NCBI GenBank assembly: GCA_964521425.1
Contig: CAZFRO010000001.1
Location: 62,001-126,000 of the forward strand
Reading direction: 5' to 3'
Length of the DNA stretch: 64,000 bases
From: Joyebacterum sp964521425
GTDB lineage: Bacteria; Joyebacterota; Joyebacteria; Joyebacterales; Joyebacteraceae
A program made the position numbers and the translations under genes. The notes under the pieces are model-generated. The model did not search any database. It saw only the letters and a program-made list of their open reading frames with translations, and was not told the DNA's origin. Positions within the stretch are counted from its first letter, which is position 1. Every line of letters begins with the position of its first letter. Below are positions 45,291-53,899 of the stretch, in pieces.

Positions 45291-46355
45291 GTGGACAAGA
45301 CAGAACTGATGTTCAAGGAGCTTACTGAGGCCAACGGTATCTCCGGCTTTGAGGACGAGGTTGCCGATCTCATGGCATCGTACGTCGAGGATGTCGCGAC
45401 TATCAGCTACGACAAGTTGGGAAGCCTCGTCGCCGAGAAGAAAGGCAAGTCTGACAGTCCGCGCGTGATGATAGCCGGTCACATGGATGAGATCGGTTTC
45501 ATGGTCAAGTCGATCACCAAGGAAGGGTTCATCAAATTCCTCCCGATAGGCGGTTGGTGGGGGCACGTGGCGCTGTCGCAGAGAGTGCTCGTGCGAACCT
45601 GCAAGGGGGACTTCGTTGGTGTCATCGGGTCGAAGGCTCCGCACATCCTGAAGCCCGAGGAGCGGAAGAAGGTACTCGATATCGCCGACATGTACATCGA
45701 TGTTGGCGCGGCCGGGAAGTTCGACATGAAGAAGTCGCTCGGCGTGAGACCCGGAGACCCGATCGTTCCGATCTCCGAATTTGCCATTCTCGGCAACAAG
45801 AAGACCTACGCGGCGAAGGCGTGGGATGACAGAATCGGCGTGGCGGCCGTGATCGACGTGCTGCACAAGATAGGGAAGACCCACCCGAACACGGTGTACG
45901 GTGTGGGAACGGTTCAGGAAGAGGTCGGGCTGAGGGGTGCTCGCACGAGCGCCAACCTTGTGGATCCTGACGTGGCGTTTGCCATCGACGTGACGATCGC
46001 CACCGACACACCAAACACGGAAGGCGCCGGGGAGAATCTCGGCGACGGCGTTGGGATCATGATCTACGACGCCAGCGCGATCCCGAGTCGGCGCCTGAGG
46101 GACTTCGTGATAGACGTTGCTGAGAAGAACAAGATCCCGTATGTGTTGACCGCGCTGGCTCGCGGCGGCACCGACAGCGGGACCATACATATCAACAAGC
46201 ACGGTGTGCCCTGTCTCACGTTCGTCGTACCGACACGCTACATTCACGGGCACGTCGGAGTGCTCCACAGGAAAGACTACGACAGCATGGTCAAGCTTTT
46301 GACCGCAGTCGTCAAGAAGCTGGACGCGAAGACGGTTGCCTCCTTCACGCGCTAG
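45291..46355 (+). CDS. M42-family metallo-aminopeptidase
   Basis: 354-aa cytoplasmic peptidase (glutamyl/deblocking aminopeptidase type), usually a tetrahedral dodecamer with two metal ions. Metal and catalytic residues are seen in IAGHMDEIG, KAWDDRIG, GTVQEEVGLRGA, AFAIDVTIA and RYIHGHVG. GTG 45291 has CGGAGGGA upstream and gives the family-length protein; an ATG at 45231 would add 20 unconserved residues. It does not connect to the neighbouring sugar genes. A hairpin at 46395 follows. Confidence 0.9.
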   Translation: MDKTELMFKELTEANGISGFEDEVADLMASYVEDVATISYDKLGSLVAEKKGKSDSPRVMIAGHMDEIGFMVKSITKEGFIKFLPIGGWWGHVALSQRVLVRTCKGDFVGVIGSKAPHILKPEERKKVLDIADMYIDVGAAGKFDMKKSLGVRPGDPIVPISEFAILGNKKTYAAKAWDDRIGVAAVIDVLHKIGKTHPNTVYGVGTVQEEVGLRGARTSANLVDPDVAFAIDVTIATDTPNTEGAGENLGDGVGIMIYDASAIPSRRLRDFVIDVAEKNKIPYVLTALARGGTDSGTIHINKHGVPCLTFVVPTRYIHGHVGVLHRKDYDSMVKLLTAVVKKLDAKTVASFTR

Positions 46356-46394
46356 GACCGGCACGTGTTCTGGATCAGGCGACCATCCTGAAGA

Positions 46395-46420
46395 GAGAGC
46401 CGGGGGTCACTCCGGCTCTC
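46395..46420 (+). terminator. Hairpin after the M42 peptidase gene, possible terminator
   Basis: A 9-bp perfect stem GAGAGCCGG/CCGGCTCTC with an 8-nt loop, 40 nt after the stop codon. There is no T-run, so termination is uncertain. Confidence 0.45.
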
Positions 46421-46440
46421 CTGATGAAGAGGATCCGGGT

Positions 46441-47241
46441 ATGAGAACGATCGAGGAGCTGTTTGGCAGGCCGAAGTGTCTGATCGGCGTCGTGCATCTG
46501 ATGCCGCTTCCCGGGAGCCCCGGATGGGGCGGCTCCATGAAGGAGATCATCGACCAGGCGGTCTCGGACGCCAGAGCCATCGAGGACGCCGGGTTCGACG
46601 GCATAATCCTCGAGAATTTCGGTGACGCGCCTTTTGCCAGGGGATTCGCGGGCAGAGGGGCCGTTGCCGGGATGGCATCGGTTGGAGCATGTGTGGCCGA
46701 CGCGGTGGAGCTTCCCCTTGGTATCAATGTTCTGAGGAGCGACGGACGCTCGGCTGTAGCGATCGCGGCTGCCGTGGGCGGACGCTTCATCAGGGTCAAT
46801 GTCCACGTCGGCGCCGCGGTGACCGATCAGGGCATCATCGAGGGCGACGCGATGGCGACGATGCTCGACGTCCGTGACATGGTCCCCGGCCTGGCCGTCT
46901 TTGCAGATGTGCTTGTGAAGCACGCCGTTCCTCTGGGCGGTGGCACGATCGAGCAGGCCGCCGCCGATGCGGTCAGGCGAGGTGGAGCGTCGGCGCTCAT
47001 TGTGACCGGATCGGCGACGGGAGTTCCGGCCTCGCTGGACGAACTCGAGAGAGTGAAGGCCGCCGTGCCGGAGGCTCCGGTCTTTGTTGGAAGCGGTGTG
47101 ACACTCGATACGATTTCCCGAATCCTGAAAGCCGCTGACGGCATCATAATCGGAAGTGCGATCATGCGCGACGGCAGGGCCGCAGGTCCCGTCGATCGTG
47201 ATCGTGCGCTTGCGATCGTTGGAGCCTCCCGGACTGGGTAG
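46441..47241 (+). CDS. BtpA/SgcQ-family TIM-barrel protein
   Basis: 266-aa protein of the BtpA family. Conserved pieces are GVVHLMPLPGSPGWGGSM, ILENFGDAPF, FADVLVKHAVPLGG, and VFVGSGVT near a phosphate-binding GIIIGSAIM. BtpA was named for photosystem I biogenesis in cyanobacteria, but most homologues are in non-photosynthetic organisms and their reaction is unknown. ATG 46441 follows GAAGAGGAT. No photosynthesis gene is in the window, so that role should not be assumed. Confidence 0.85.
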   Translation: MRTIEELFGRPKCLIGVVHLMPLPGSPGWGGSMKEIIDQAVSDARAIEDAGFDGIILENFGDAPFARGFAGRGAVAGMASVGACVADAVELPLGINVLRSDGRSAVAIAAAVGGRFIRVNVHVGAAVTDQGIIEGDAMATMLDVRDMVPGLAVFADVLVKHAVPLGGGTIEQAAADAVRRGGASALIVTGSATGVPASLDELERVKAAVPEAPVFVGSGVTLDTISRILKAADGIIIGSAIMRDGRAAGPVDRDRALAIVGASRTG

Positions 47242-47270
47242 CTCCAGGGCATTCCGGGAAGGGTAGTGGC

Positions 47271-47774
47271 TTGAGCAAGACCCTGAGACCTCTCATCTAC
47301 GCAGGTGCGCTCTTGTTCGGGCTGTGGTTCCTCCTGACCGGGAGCCGCGATCCTCAGGAACTGATCGTCGGGGCAGTCGTCTCCGTCGTCATCGCCCTTG
47401 TCGCCCTTCGTTCCCTGACAGAGCTGACCGAGTGCCGTGGTGCGGTGCCCAGGAGGATCGGGTACCTCCTTCTGTATGTTCCCTATCTTCTCAAAGCGAT
47501 CATCCTTGCGAATATCGATGTGGCCGGACGTGTCATTAATCCCTCACTTCCGATACGTCCCGGCATCGTCAGGGTGAAGACCAGACTCAAGAGCCCATTG
47601 GGCCGACTATTTCTAACCAGCTCCATCACATTGACCCCCGGGACGCTCACTGTCGATATGGTGGGAGATGATCTCTACATCCACTGGATCGACGTCGAAG
47701 CCGAGGGCATCGAAGCAGCTTCTCACAGAATCGTGGCCGGATTCGAGCGCTACCTGGAGGTGATCTTTGGTTAG
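47271..47774 (+). CDS. MrpE/MnhE-like antiporter subunit
   Basis: 167-aa inner-membrane protein and first gene of the Mrp/Mbx operon. Two hydrophobic helices (about 8-22 and 30-50), a third near 65-80 and a soluble C-terminal half with TSSITLTPGTLTVDMVGDDL, the hallmark of MnhE (MbhA/MbxA-like). TTG 47271 has AGGG upstream at moderate spacing. It overlaps the next gene by 8 nt. Confidence 0.88.
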   Translation: MSKTLRPLIYAGALLFGLWFLLTGSRDPQELIVGAVVSVVIALVALRSLTELTECRGAVPRRIGYLLLYVPYLLKAIILANIDVAGRVINPSLPIRPGIVRVKTRLKSPLGRLFLTSSITLTPGTLTVDMVGDDLYIHWIDVEAEGIEAASHRIVAGFERYLEVIFG

Positions 47775-48054
47775 CGGACTCGCGGCAACCCCTCTGGCGA
47801 GCGGGCTTGTTCTTGCGGCGGCCGTGCTCGCGGGTGCTGGTCTCTTCCTGGCCGGACTTCGACTCCTTCGAGGACCGACTGCCCCCGACAGGGCCGTGGC
47901 GCTGGATGTTCTGACACTCATCGCGATGCCTGCGATGGTCGGGCTTGCCGTCGTGAGCGGACGTGGCATCTACCTCGATGTGGCTCTTGTCTACGGTCTT
48001 CTGTCGTTCCTTGGTGTTCTGTCGCTTGCTCGCTACTTCGACAGGGGGCTCTAG
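47767..48054 (+). CDS. MrpF/MnhF-like antiporter subunit
   Basis: 95-aa protein with three hydrophobic helices. LRLLRGPTAPDRAVALDVLT is the MnhF hallmark, and the Asp in the second helix region is conserved in the family. The TTG start at 47767 lies inside the mrpE-like gene. It belongs to the membrane ion-translocating arm. Confidence 0.88.
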   Translation: MVSGLAATPLASGLVLAAAVLAGAGLFLAGLRLLRGPTAPDRAVALDVLTLIAMPAMVGLAVVSGRGIYLDVALVYGLLSFLGVLSLARYFDRGL

Positions 48055-48057
48055 GTC

Positions 48058-48438
48058 TTGGTGATTCGTGAGATAATCGGCGGAGTACTGATGCTGGGCG
48101 GCGCGGCCTTTCTCTTCATGGGCGCGCTCGGTGTGATCCGGATGCCCGACCTCTATAATAGAATGCAGGCCGGAACCAAGGCGACCACACTGGGGAACCT
48201 CCTGGCGCTGGCTGGGCTCGGTCTCTTTCATCCAGCATGGCTCCCGAAGATCTTCGTCATCACCCTCTTTGTGCTTGTGACCAACCCTATCTCGTCTCAC
48301 GCGCTTGCCCGGGCGGCCCACAAGTTCGGTGTCCCGCTTGCATCAGGAGCGGTCAAGGACGCGTTGGCGGAGAAGTACGCGAGGGACGCTGGCGCTGCCG
48401 GCGTCTCGAGAGGGGAGGGTGGGCATGATAGTCGCTGA
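48058..48438 (+). CDS. MrpG/MnhG-like antiporter subunit
   Basis: 126-aa protein with three helices and the family stretch GALGVIRMPDLYNRMQAGTKATTLG. The C-terminal 25 residues after the third helix are charged and not conserved. Start is TTG 48058 or GTG 48061. It overlaps the MbhD-like gene by 14 nt. Confidence 0.88.
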   Translation: MVIREIIGGVLMLGGAAFLFMGALGVIRMPDLYNRMQAGTKATTLGNLLALAGLGLFHPAWLPKIFVITLFVLVTNPISSHALARAAHKFGVPLASGAVKDALAEKYARDAGAAGVSRGEGGHDSR

Positions 48439-48661
48439 CATCCTCGTCTCGATCGTGCTGCTCGCTGCCGCGGTGACCGCCGTCGTCGTACGGAATCTTC
48501 TGTCCGCCATTATTCTTGTCGGGGCCGTGAGTCTACTTGTCTCGTACATCTTCCTTAGAATGGGCGCCCCCGATGTCGCGATGACCGAAGCGGCGATCGG
48601 TTCTGCCCTCAGCACGGTTATCTTCCTGATTGCGCTCAGGCGAACCCGGGGGGACGCGTGA
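48425..48661 (+). CDS. MbhD/DUF4040-like subunit
   Basis: 78-aa three-helix membrane protein. MGAPDVAMTEAAIGSALSTV is the characteristic stretch of the small domain that is MbhD in membrane-bound hydrogenases and part of MrpA in Mrp antiporters; the Glu in MTEA is the key acidic residue. ATG 48425 follows GAGGGGAGG. Its separate existence points to the Mbh/Mbx type of complex, not a plain Mrp antiporter. Confidence 0.85.
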   Translation: MIVADILVSIVLLAAAVTAVVVRNLLSAIILVGAVSLLVSYIFLRMGAPDVAMTEAAIGSALSTVIFLIALRRTRGDA

Positions 48662-49371
48662 TGAAGCGTATCTTCGCGATCCTGGCGCTCGTCGGACTGG
48701 CCGTACTCTCGTGGCAGATCCTGATCCTCGGGACGCCTGATGAGATGGGCGATGTCGCGCGGCACTATGTGGAGCGCGGCGTAATCGAGAACCGGGGATC
48801 GAACATCGTTACATCCGTGGTGGTCAACTACCGCGGCCTAGATACGTTAGGTGAGGTGACGGTGCTTTTCCTCTCCGTGACCGGCGTCGCGTTCGTGCTC
48901 CGAAGACGAAGTGGTGAGAAGCACTGCCCGAGCCTCCCCGCGAGCGAGATCGTGCAGACCGGCGCTCGACTTCTGGTCGCTCCCATCCTTGTTCTCGGTA
49001 TCTACATCTTCGTTCACGGTCATCTGACTCCGGGCGGAGGCTTTCAGGGGGGGGCGGTCGTATCGACCGCCGTTCTGCTTCTGCTTCTGGCCGACCGCAA
49101 ACGTGATCTTCCACACGGATTCATGTCCTGGCTCGAGTCCACCTCGGGCTTTGCCTTCGTCATTGTGGGGCTACTGGGACTGGCGATCGGAGGGTCGTTC
49201 CTCGCCAACAGCGGAGTACTGCCTCTCGGAACATGGAATCGCTTGTTCTCGGCGGGTGTGATCCCCGTTATCTATACGCTCATAGGACTCAAGGTAGGTT
49301 CCGAGCTGGCAGCTCTTCTCGACGTGATGATGCGTTGGGACGAGCCCGAGGGGGAAGGGGGCGCGCGATGA
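48661..49371 (+). CDS. MbhE-MnhB fused subunit
   Basis: 236-aa membrane protein. Residues 1-about 85 resemble MbhE (RGSNIVTSVVVNYRGLDTLG) and residues about 95-236 resemble MnhB/MbhF (IYIFVHGHLTPGGGFQGGAV). These parts are separate genes in Pyrococcus Mbh but are joined in some bacteria. ATG 48661 shares one base with the previous stop (TGATG). Confidence 0.85.
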   Translation: MKRIFAILALVGLAVLSWQILILGTPDEMGDVARHYVERGVIENRGSNIVTSVVVNYRGLDTLGEVTVLFLSVTGVAFVLRRRSGEKHCPSLPASEIVQTGARLLVAPILVLGIYIFVHGHLTPGGGFQGGAVVSTAVLLLLLADRKRDLPHGFMSWLESTSGFAFVIVGLLGLAIGGSFLANSGVLPLGTWNRLFSAGVIPVIYTLIGLKVGSELAALLDVMMRWDEPEGEGGAR

Positions 49372-49748
49372 ATCCAGGCACCATATACCTGGCGACTTCG
49401 CTGGCGCTCATACTCATCGGTATCGCCTGCGCGCTTCTCAAGCGGAATCTGTTTCGCATGGTCATCGGATTCTCGATCGTGGACACGGGCATTCACCTGC
49501 TTCTTGCGAGCACGGGGTTCCTTCCCGGAAGGACTGCCCCGATAGTCGACGATCCTTCGCTCTTCGCAGACGCCGGCACGATGGCAGTCGCCGCAGAGGG
49601 TCTGGTCGATCCCATTCCGCAGGCTCTCGTTCTCACCGCGATCGTGATCGGCCTCGGTGTGACCGCGTTGATGCTCGCGTACGTCGTGAGGCTCTACGCG
49701 AAAGAGGGAACACTTGATCTCGGCGCATTCAGGAGGCTCAAGTGGTGA
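49368..49748 (+). CDS. MrpC/NuoK-like subunit
   Basis: 126-aa membrane protein with three helices, of the MnhC/MbhG/NuoK family. Two typical pieces are NLFRMVIGFSIVDTGIHLLL and DPIPQALVLTAIVIGLGVTA. A roughly 30-residue acidic insertion between helices two and three is common in MnhC. ATG 49368 overlaps the previous stop (ATGA), and its end overlaps the large antiporter gene by 7 nt. Confidence 0.9.
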   Translation: MNPGTIYLATSLALILIGIACALLKRNLFRMVIGFSIVDTGIHLLLASTGFLPGRTAPIVDDPSLFADAGTMAVAAEGLVDPIPQALVLTAIVIGLGVTALMLAYVVRLYAKEGTLDLGAFRRLKW

Positions 49749-52700
49749 GTCCGATTCTCTTCCTAGCTATTCCTCTGGGAATCGCCTTCATACTGCCTCT
49801 TCTTGGGAAGGAGCAGCACCTTCGTACCGGGGATCCTGCCGGGGCGAACGGTAACACCGCGGGCGGCGGGCCGTCCATCGCGCGCGTCGTTCAGGCTCTT
49901 GCACTGCTCTTCGTTCTGGCCGGCGTCACATCCTGGCTACCGGCTCTCATGGGCGGCGCATCGCCGGTTGAGATAGTCACCGGAGGGTGGGCGCCCCCGA
50001 TAGGCATCAATCTCCGCTTCGGCCTCATCGAGGCGATCCTCGTCGCACTGGCCGCGGCCACAGCACTCGGCGTGTCGCTCTGCAGAATGAGAAGGCGCAT
50101 CGGTAGGGGCGAGCGGGCGCCAACCATTGAGCTTCTGATGTTCATCGGCGCGGTCGGACTGATCATGACGCGCGACCTCTTCAACACGTTCGTCTTCCTC
50201 GAAGTCGCAGCGATCGCCACGTACGCTCTCGCCGCGGTGGGGGATGAACGGCGAGGACTGGAGGCCGGCTTCAAGTACATGTTCATCGGGGCCATCGGAT
50301 CAGCGTTCATTCTCGTGGGCATAGCGCTTCTGTATAGGCTTACCGGGACGCTCAATATCGACGACATGGCCATGCGTCTCAGCGGGCACGCTTCGCCTGC
50401 TCTGGCCACGGCGCTCGTCTTCCTGTTCATGGGCATGATCGTCGAGCTCAAAGTCATCCCGACAAACGGTCCAGCGATCGATCTCTACGACGGCGTCGAC
50501 CCCGGCGTGATGGCGCTGGTTGCCGGAACGGCGGTCAACGCTGTGCTCTTCGCGTTCTGGAAGATGCTCCCGCTCTTTCACGGTCTGGAATGGACACCGA
50601 TCATCATGGCCGTCGGGGGAGCGACATTCCTCGTATCCAATCTGCTGGCGATCCGCCAGGACCGTGTCAGGCGGATGCTGGGCTACTCGACATCGGCTCA
50701 GCTCGGCCTCATCATATTCCTCATGCCGCTCGTCAGAAACGGCACCGTGCCGGGTGTGGCTCCGGTCCTTCTTGTCATCAACCACACGCTCAGCAAGGCG
50801 GGTCTTCTGTGGCTTGTCGGTGCTCACGGTGGGGAGACGAAGGACGACTGGCGTGGGGCATTCGCGAACTCGCCCCTGTCCCGGCTCTCGATGGCCGTGC
50901 TCATTATGGCGATAGTAGGTCTTCCTCCGTTCCCTGGGTTCATGGGCAAGTGGCAGGCTCTGGTCGCACTGGCGAATGGACCTCACGCGTGGTGGATCGT
51001 GCCGATTCTCATCGGTTCCCTGCTCGAGTTCGTCTACTACTTCTCGTGGCTCAAGCGCGCACACGAGCCATCTGTGTCGGCGGTTCCCTCGCCGCGCTCG
51101 TGGCCCGTATCCGCACACGTCTTCTCCGTGGCCGCCCTTCTGGTGGGGCTCTGGAGTCTGAGAGGCATCGTCGGTTCAGGGACGAATATCGCGCTCATCA
51201 TCGGTGGAGTGGGTCTAGCACTCATCCTGCTCAGGCGGTTGCCTGAACGTCTCCTTGCCGTCGTGTCGCTTGTGACCATCCTTGCCGGTGGCTGGATGCT
51301 CTACGGAACAGGGCTGCTGTCGCTCGACTTGTTCAGTGGCTTCTTCCTCGCGATCGTACTTGTTGGCGGGGCGATTGCCGCTCTTGCTTCGCTCGGGATA
51401 CCGGTCTCGAGGCGTAGCTACCACGGTCTCTTTCTCACGCTTATCGCGTCGCTCATCGTGCTCGTGGACTCGCAGACGCTTCTGGGTTTCTTCGTCGGCT
51501 GGGAGCTGATGACTTGGACCTCCTATCTGCTTGTAGCGAAGGGACGTGACGGCGCGCGCCCGGCCTACACCTACATGCTGTTCTCAGGCGCCGCGGGGTT
51601 CCTGGTCCTGGGTGGGATCATGGTCGCGACTGGGGCAGGCGCAGAGTCGCTTTCACATCTCACACATCTGACCGGGAATACCGCGCTCTGGACGGCGGCG
51701 CTTCTCGGTACCGGGTTCGCCATCAAGGCGGCCTCGGCGGGGACTCACATCTGGGCGCCCGGCGCCTACACTGAGTCACCGGACGTCTTCACCGCTTTCA
51801 TCTCCGGCGTGCTATCGAAGATGCCGGTCTTCGGTCTCATCATCTTCGGCGCGCGGATGGCCACGGGCGGAGAACTGGATCTGTTTGGACGCGTTGATCT
51901 GACGTACATACTCGCGTGGGTCGGGGGCATCACCGCCTTCGGCATGACGCTTCTGGCCGCCTTCCAGGAGGATGCGAAGAAGCTGCTCGCGTACTCGTCG
52001 GTCGGCCAGATCGGATATGTGATCGTCGGATTCGCGATGCTGACACCACTCGGGTGGTCGGCGGCGCTGTTCCATTCGGTGAATCACCTGCTCATCAAGC
52101 TACTCCTCTTCCTGGCCATCGCGGGCGTGATCCACAGGACGAAGACGCGGAACATGCACGAGATGGGTGGTCTCATCAAGCGGATGCCGGCGTCCTACAT
52201 ATCGGTTCTGATAGGCATCATCGCTCTCTCCGGCGTTCCGCCGCTCTCTGGCTTCACCGGCAAGTGGCTTCTGTACTCAGCGCTTCTCGAGAAGGGATGG
52301 TACTTCGTCGCGGGGATCACGATGTTCGCGTCGGTGGTTGCTTTCCTATACCTCTTCAGACTGATTCACACGATCTTCCTCGGGCAGCTGAAGCCAGAGC
52401 ACCGGGAGGTCAGGGAGGCGCCACTTTCCGTCATCCTTGCACAGGCCTTCCTTGTGTTCGCCATCATGGGGCTCTCGATGTTCCCGGATGTGCTCCTCAA
52501 GGTGATCACGGCTATGATCTCCCCGTTCTTCGGATCGGAGGGCATTCGCTTCCTTGAGGATGGATCGCTCGCTGTTCAGACCGGCTACTTCAATGCCTTC
52601 CTGATCATGTCCATCGTGATGGTGCTCTTTGGGTTCTTCTTCGCGTTCCTTCTCTTCCTCGGACCGAAGACGAAGAAGGTCAAGCAGCTAGACATCGTCT

Positions 52701-52945
52701 ACTCGGGAGAGCTTCCACCGCCGCCCGAGGAGATTCACTACGCATTCGACTTCTACCGTCCGTACAAGCGCGCGTTCGCATCGATTCTCGTGTTGTCCGC
52801 GACGCGGGCGTGGCAGAGGTTTTCTTCTCGTGTGGCTCGTGCGGCCGATATCGGGCGCAGGTTCTACACCGGTGATGTCCAGACGTATCTCATATATGCG
52901 GTTGTGTCCCTTGTTGTCATAGCACTAGTCAGGATGTGGATCTAA
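49742..52945 (+). CDS. Double antiporter-like subunit (MrpD/NuoM + NuoL type, fused)
   Basis: 1067-aa polytopic protein with two complete proton-pump-type modules. Module 1 (about 1-500) has TFVFLEVAAIATYAL (TM5 Glu), VELKVIPTNGPAID (TM7 Lys) and VRRMLGYSTSAQLGLI. Module 2 (about 520-960) has FFVGWELMTWTSYLL, TGFAIKAASAGTHIWAPGAY and AKKLLAYSSVGQIGYVI. A last helix ends the chain (about 1045-1067). The two modules match the two H-type subunits (H and H') of MBX/MBS complexes, here in one gene. GTG 49742 has AGGAGG upstream. Confidence 0.88.
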   Translation: MVSPILFLAIPLGIAFILPLLGKEQHLRTGDPAGANGNTAGGGPSIARVVQALALLFVLAGVTSWLPALMGGASPVEIVTGGWAPPIGINLRFGLIEAILVALAAATALGVSLCRMRRRIGRGERAPTIELLMFIGAVGLIMTRDLFNTFVFLEVAAIATYALAAVGDERRGLEAGFKYMFIGAIGSAFILVGIALLYRLTGTLNIDDMAMRLSGHASPALATALVFLFMGMIVELKVIPTNGPAIDLYDGVDPGVMALVAGTAVNAVLFAFWKMLPLFHGLEWTPIIMAVGGATFLVSNLLAIRQDRVRRMLGYSTSAQLGLIIFLMPLVRNGTVPGVAPVLLVINHTLSKAGLLWLVGAHGGETKDDWRGAFANSPLSRLSMAVLIMAIVGLPPFPGFMGKWQALVALANGPHAWWIVPILIGSLLEFVYYFSWLKRAHEPSVSAVPSPRSWPVSAHVFSVAALLVGLWSLRGIVGSGTNIALIIGGVGLALILLRRLPERLLAVVSLVTILAGGWMLYGTGLLSLDLFSGFFLAIVLVGGAIAALASLGIPVSRRSYHGLFLTLIASLIVLVDSQTLLGFFVGWELMTWTSYLLVAKGRDGARPAYTYMLFSGAAGFLVLGGIMVATGAGAESLSHLTHLTGNTALWTAALLGTGFAIKAASAGTHIWAPGAYTESPDVFTAFISGVLSKMPVFGLIIFGARMATGGELDLFGRVDLTYILAWVGGITAFGMTLLAAFQEDAKKLLAYSSVGQIGYVIVGFAMLTPLGWSAALFHSVNHLLIKLLLFLAIAGVIHRTKTRNMHEMGGLIKRMPASYISVLIGIIALSGVPPLSGFTGKWLLYSALLEKGWYFVAGITMFASVVAFLYLFRLIHTIFLGQLKPEHREVREAPLSVILAQAFLVFAIMGLSMFPDVLLKVITAMISPFFGSEGIRFLEDGSLAVQTGYFNAFLIMSIVMVLFGFFFAFLLFLGPKTKKVKQLDIVYSGELPPPPEEIHYAFDFYRPYKRAFASILVLSATRAWQRFSSRVARAADIGRRFYTGDVQTYLIYAVVSLVVIALVRMWI

Positions 52946-52948
52946 GAG

Positions 52949-53887
52949 ATGCAGCAAGCCATGAACATAGACCTGTCCATCGTAGGTTGGAGCGCCCTCA
53001 GCGTGGTCGCCGGCATCGCGTACGGCCTGCTCATCGGGGGAACCATCCGGATCGTGATGGCCAGGATCCAAAGCAGGATCGGGCCGCCCATCTGGCAGCC
53101 TTTCATCGATCTGGCGAAGGTCTTCTTCCAGCGGACGTCGATCCGGCACGGCATGATGTTCTATCTGGCGCCCGCCTTCCGTATGGCAGGCGGCGTAGGT
53201 GTCTTTCTCGTGATTCCCATCGTGGTCGGTGTTCCAGGGCTCTCCGGGTTCTCGTTCACGGGGGACCTGCTTCTGATCATCTACTTCATGTTCTTCGGCT
53301 GTCTCGGAATGGCCCTCGGTGCAGGGGAGAGCGGACACCCGCACGCGGCGCTGGCGGTCTCGAGAGGACTCTCTCAGATGTCCTCGTACGAGCTTCCATT
53401 CTCGCTGGCCGTGATCGCTCTTGTTGCCCAGACCGGGACATTCTCGATCGGTGGCATCGTGGAGGCGCAGGCAGGGGGCGTGTCGAACTGGTTCATCTTT
53501 GCGAACCCGTTCGCCGCGATCGCCGGATTCCTCGCGTTCCTCGGGATGCAGATGTACTCGCCGTTCGACATAGTCCTGGCGCCGCAGGAGATACCGATCG
53601 GTCCTCCTACGGAGTACAACTCGGCGTTCCTGTCGTTGATGATGGCCGGCAGATCGATCTTCGGTGTCGCCAAGGCGGCCCTCTATATGAATCTCTTTCT
53701 CGGAGGAGCCAGCAGCATCCTCGATGCTCTCATCAAGATATTCGCTATCTATCTCTGGGCGGTCTTTGTGGGAGCAGTCTTCCCGAGATTCCGAACCGAG
53801 CAGTCGGTTCGCTTCTTCATCACGTGGCCGGCGCTCGCGGGCGTCGTGGGGATCATCCTCGCGATCGTCATGAGGTCGAACGGCTAA
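52949..53887 (+). CDS. NuoH/MbhM-like quinone-module membrane subunit
   Basis: 312-aa membrane protein with about eight helices, family of complex I subunit NuoH and MbhM/MbxM. Conserved parts are MARIQSRIGPPIWQPFIDLAKVF, shown here as RIGPPIWQPFIDL, then LAVSRGLSQMSSYELPF, the E-rich loop APQEIPIGPPTEYNS and the charged helix regions. It connects peripheral and membrane arms. It starts 3 nt after the antiporter gene. Confidence 0.9.
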   Translation: MQQAMNIDLSIVGWSALSVVAGIAYGLLIGGTIRIVMARIQSRIGPPIWQPFIDLAKVFFQRTSIRHGMMFYLAPAFRMAGGVGVFLVIPIVVGVPGLSGFSFTGDLLLIIYFMFFGCLGMALGAGESGHPHAALAVSRGLSQMSSYELPFSLAVIALVAQTGTFSIGGIVEAQAGGVSNWFIFANPFAAIAGFLAFLGMQMYSPFDIVLAPQEIPIGPPTEYNSAFLSLMMAGRSIFGVAKAALYMNLFLGGASSILDALIKIFAIYLWAVFVGAVFPRFRTEQSVRFFITWPALAGVVGIILAIVMRSNG

Positions 53888-53899
53888 CGAGGAATTCGA

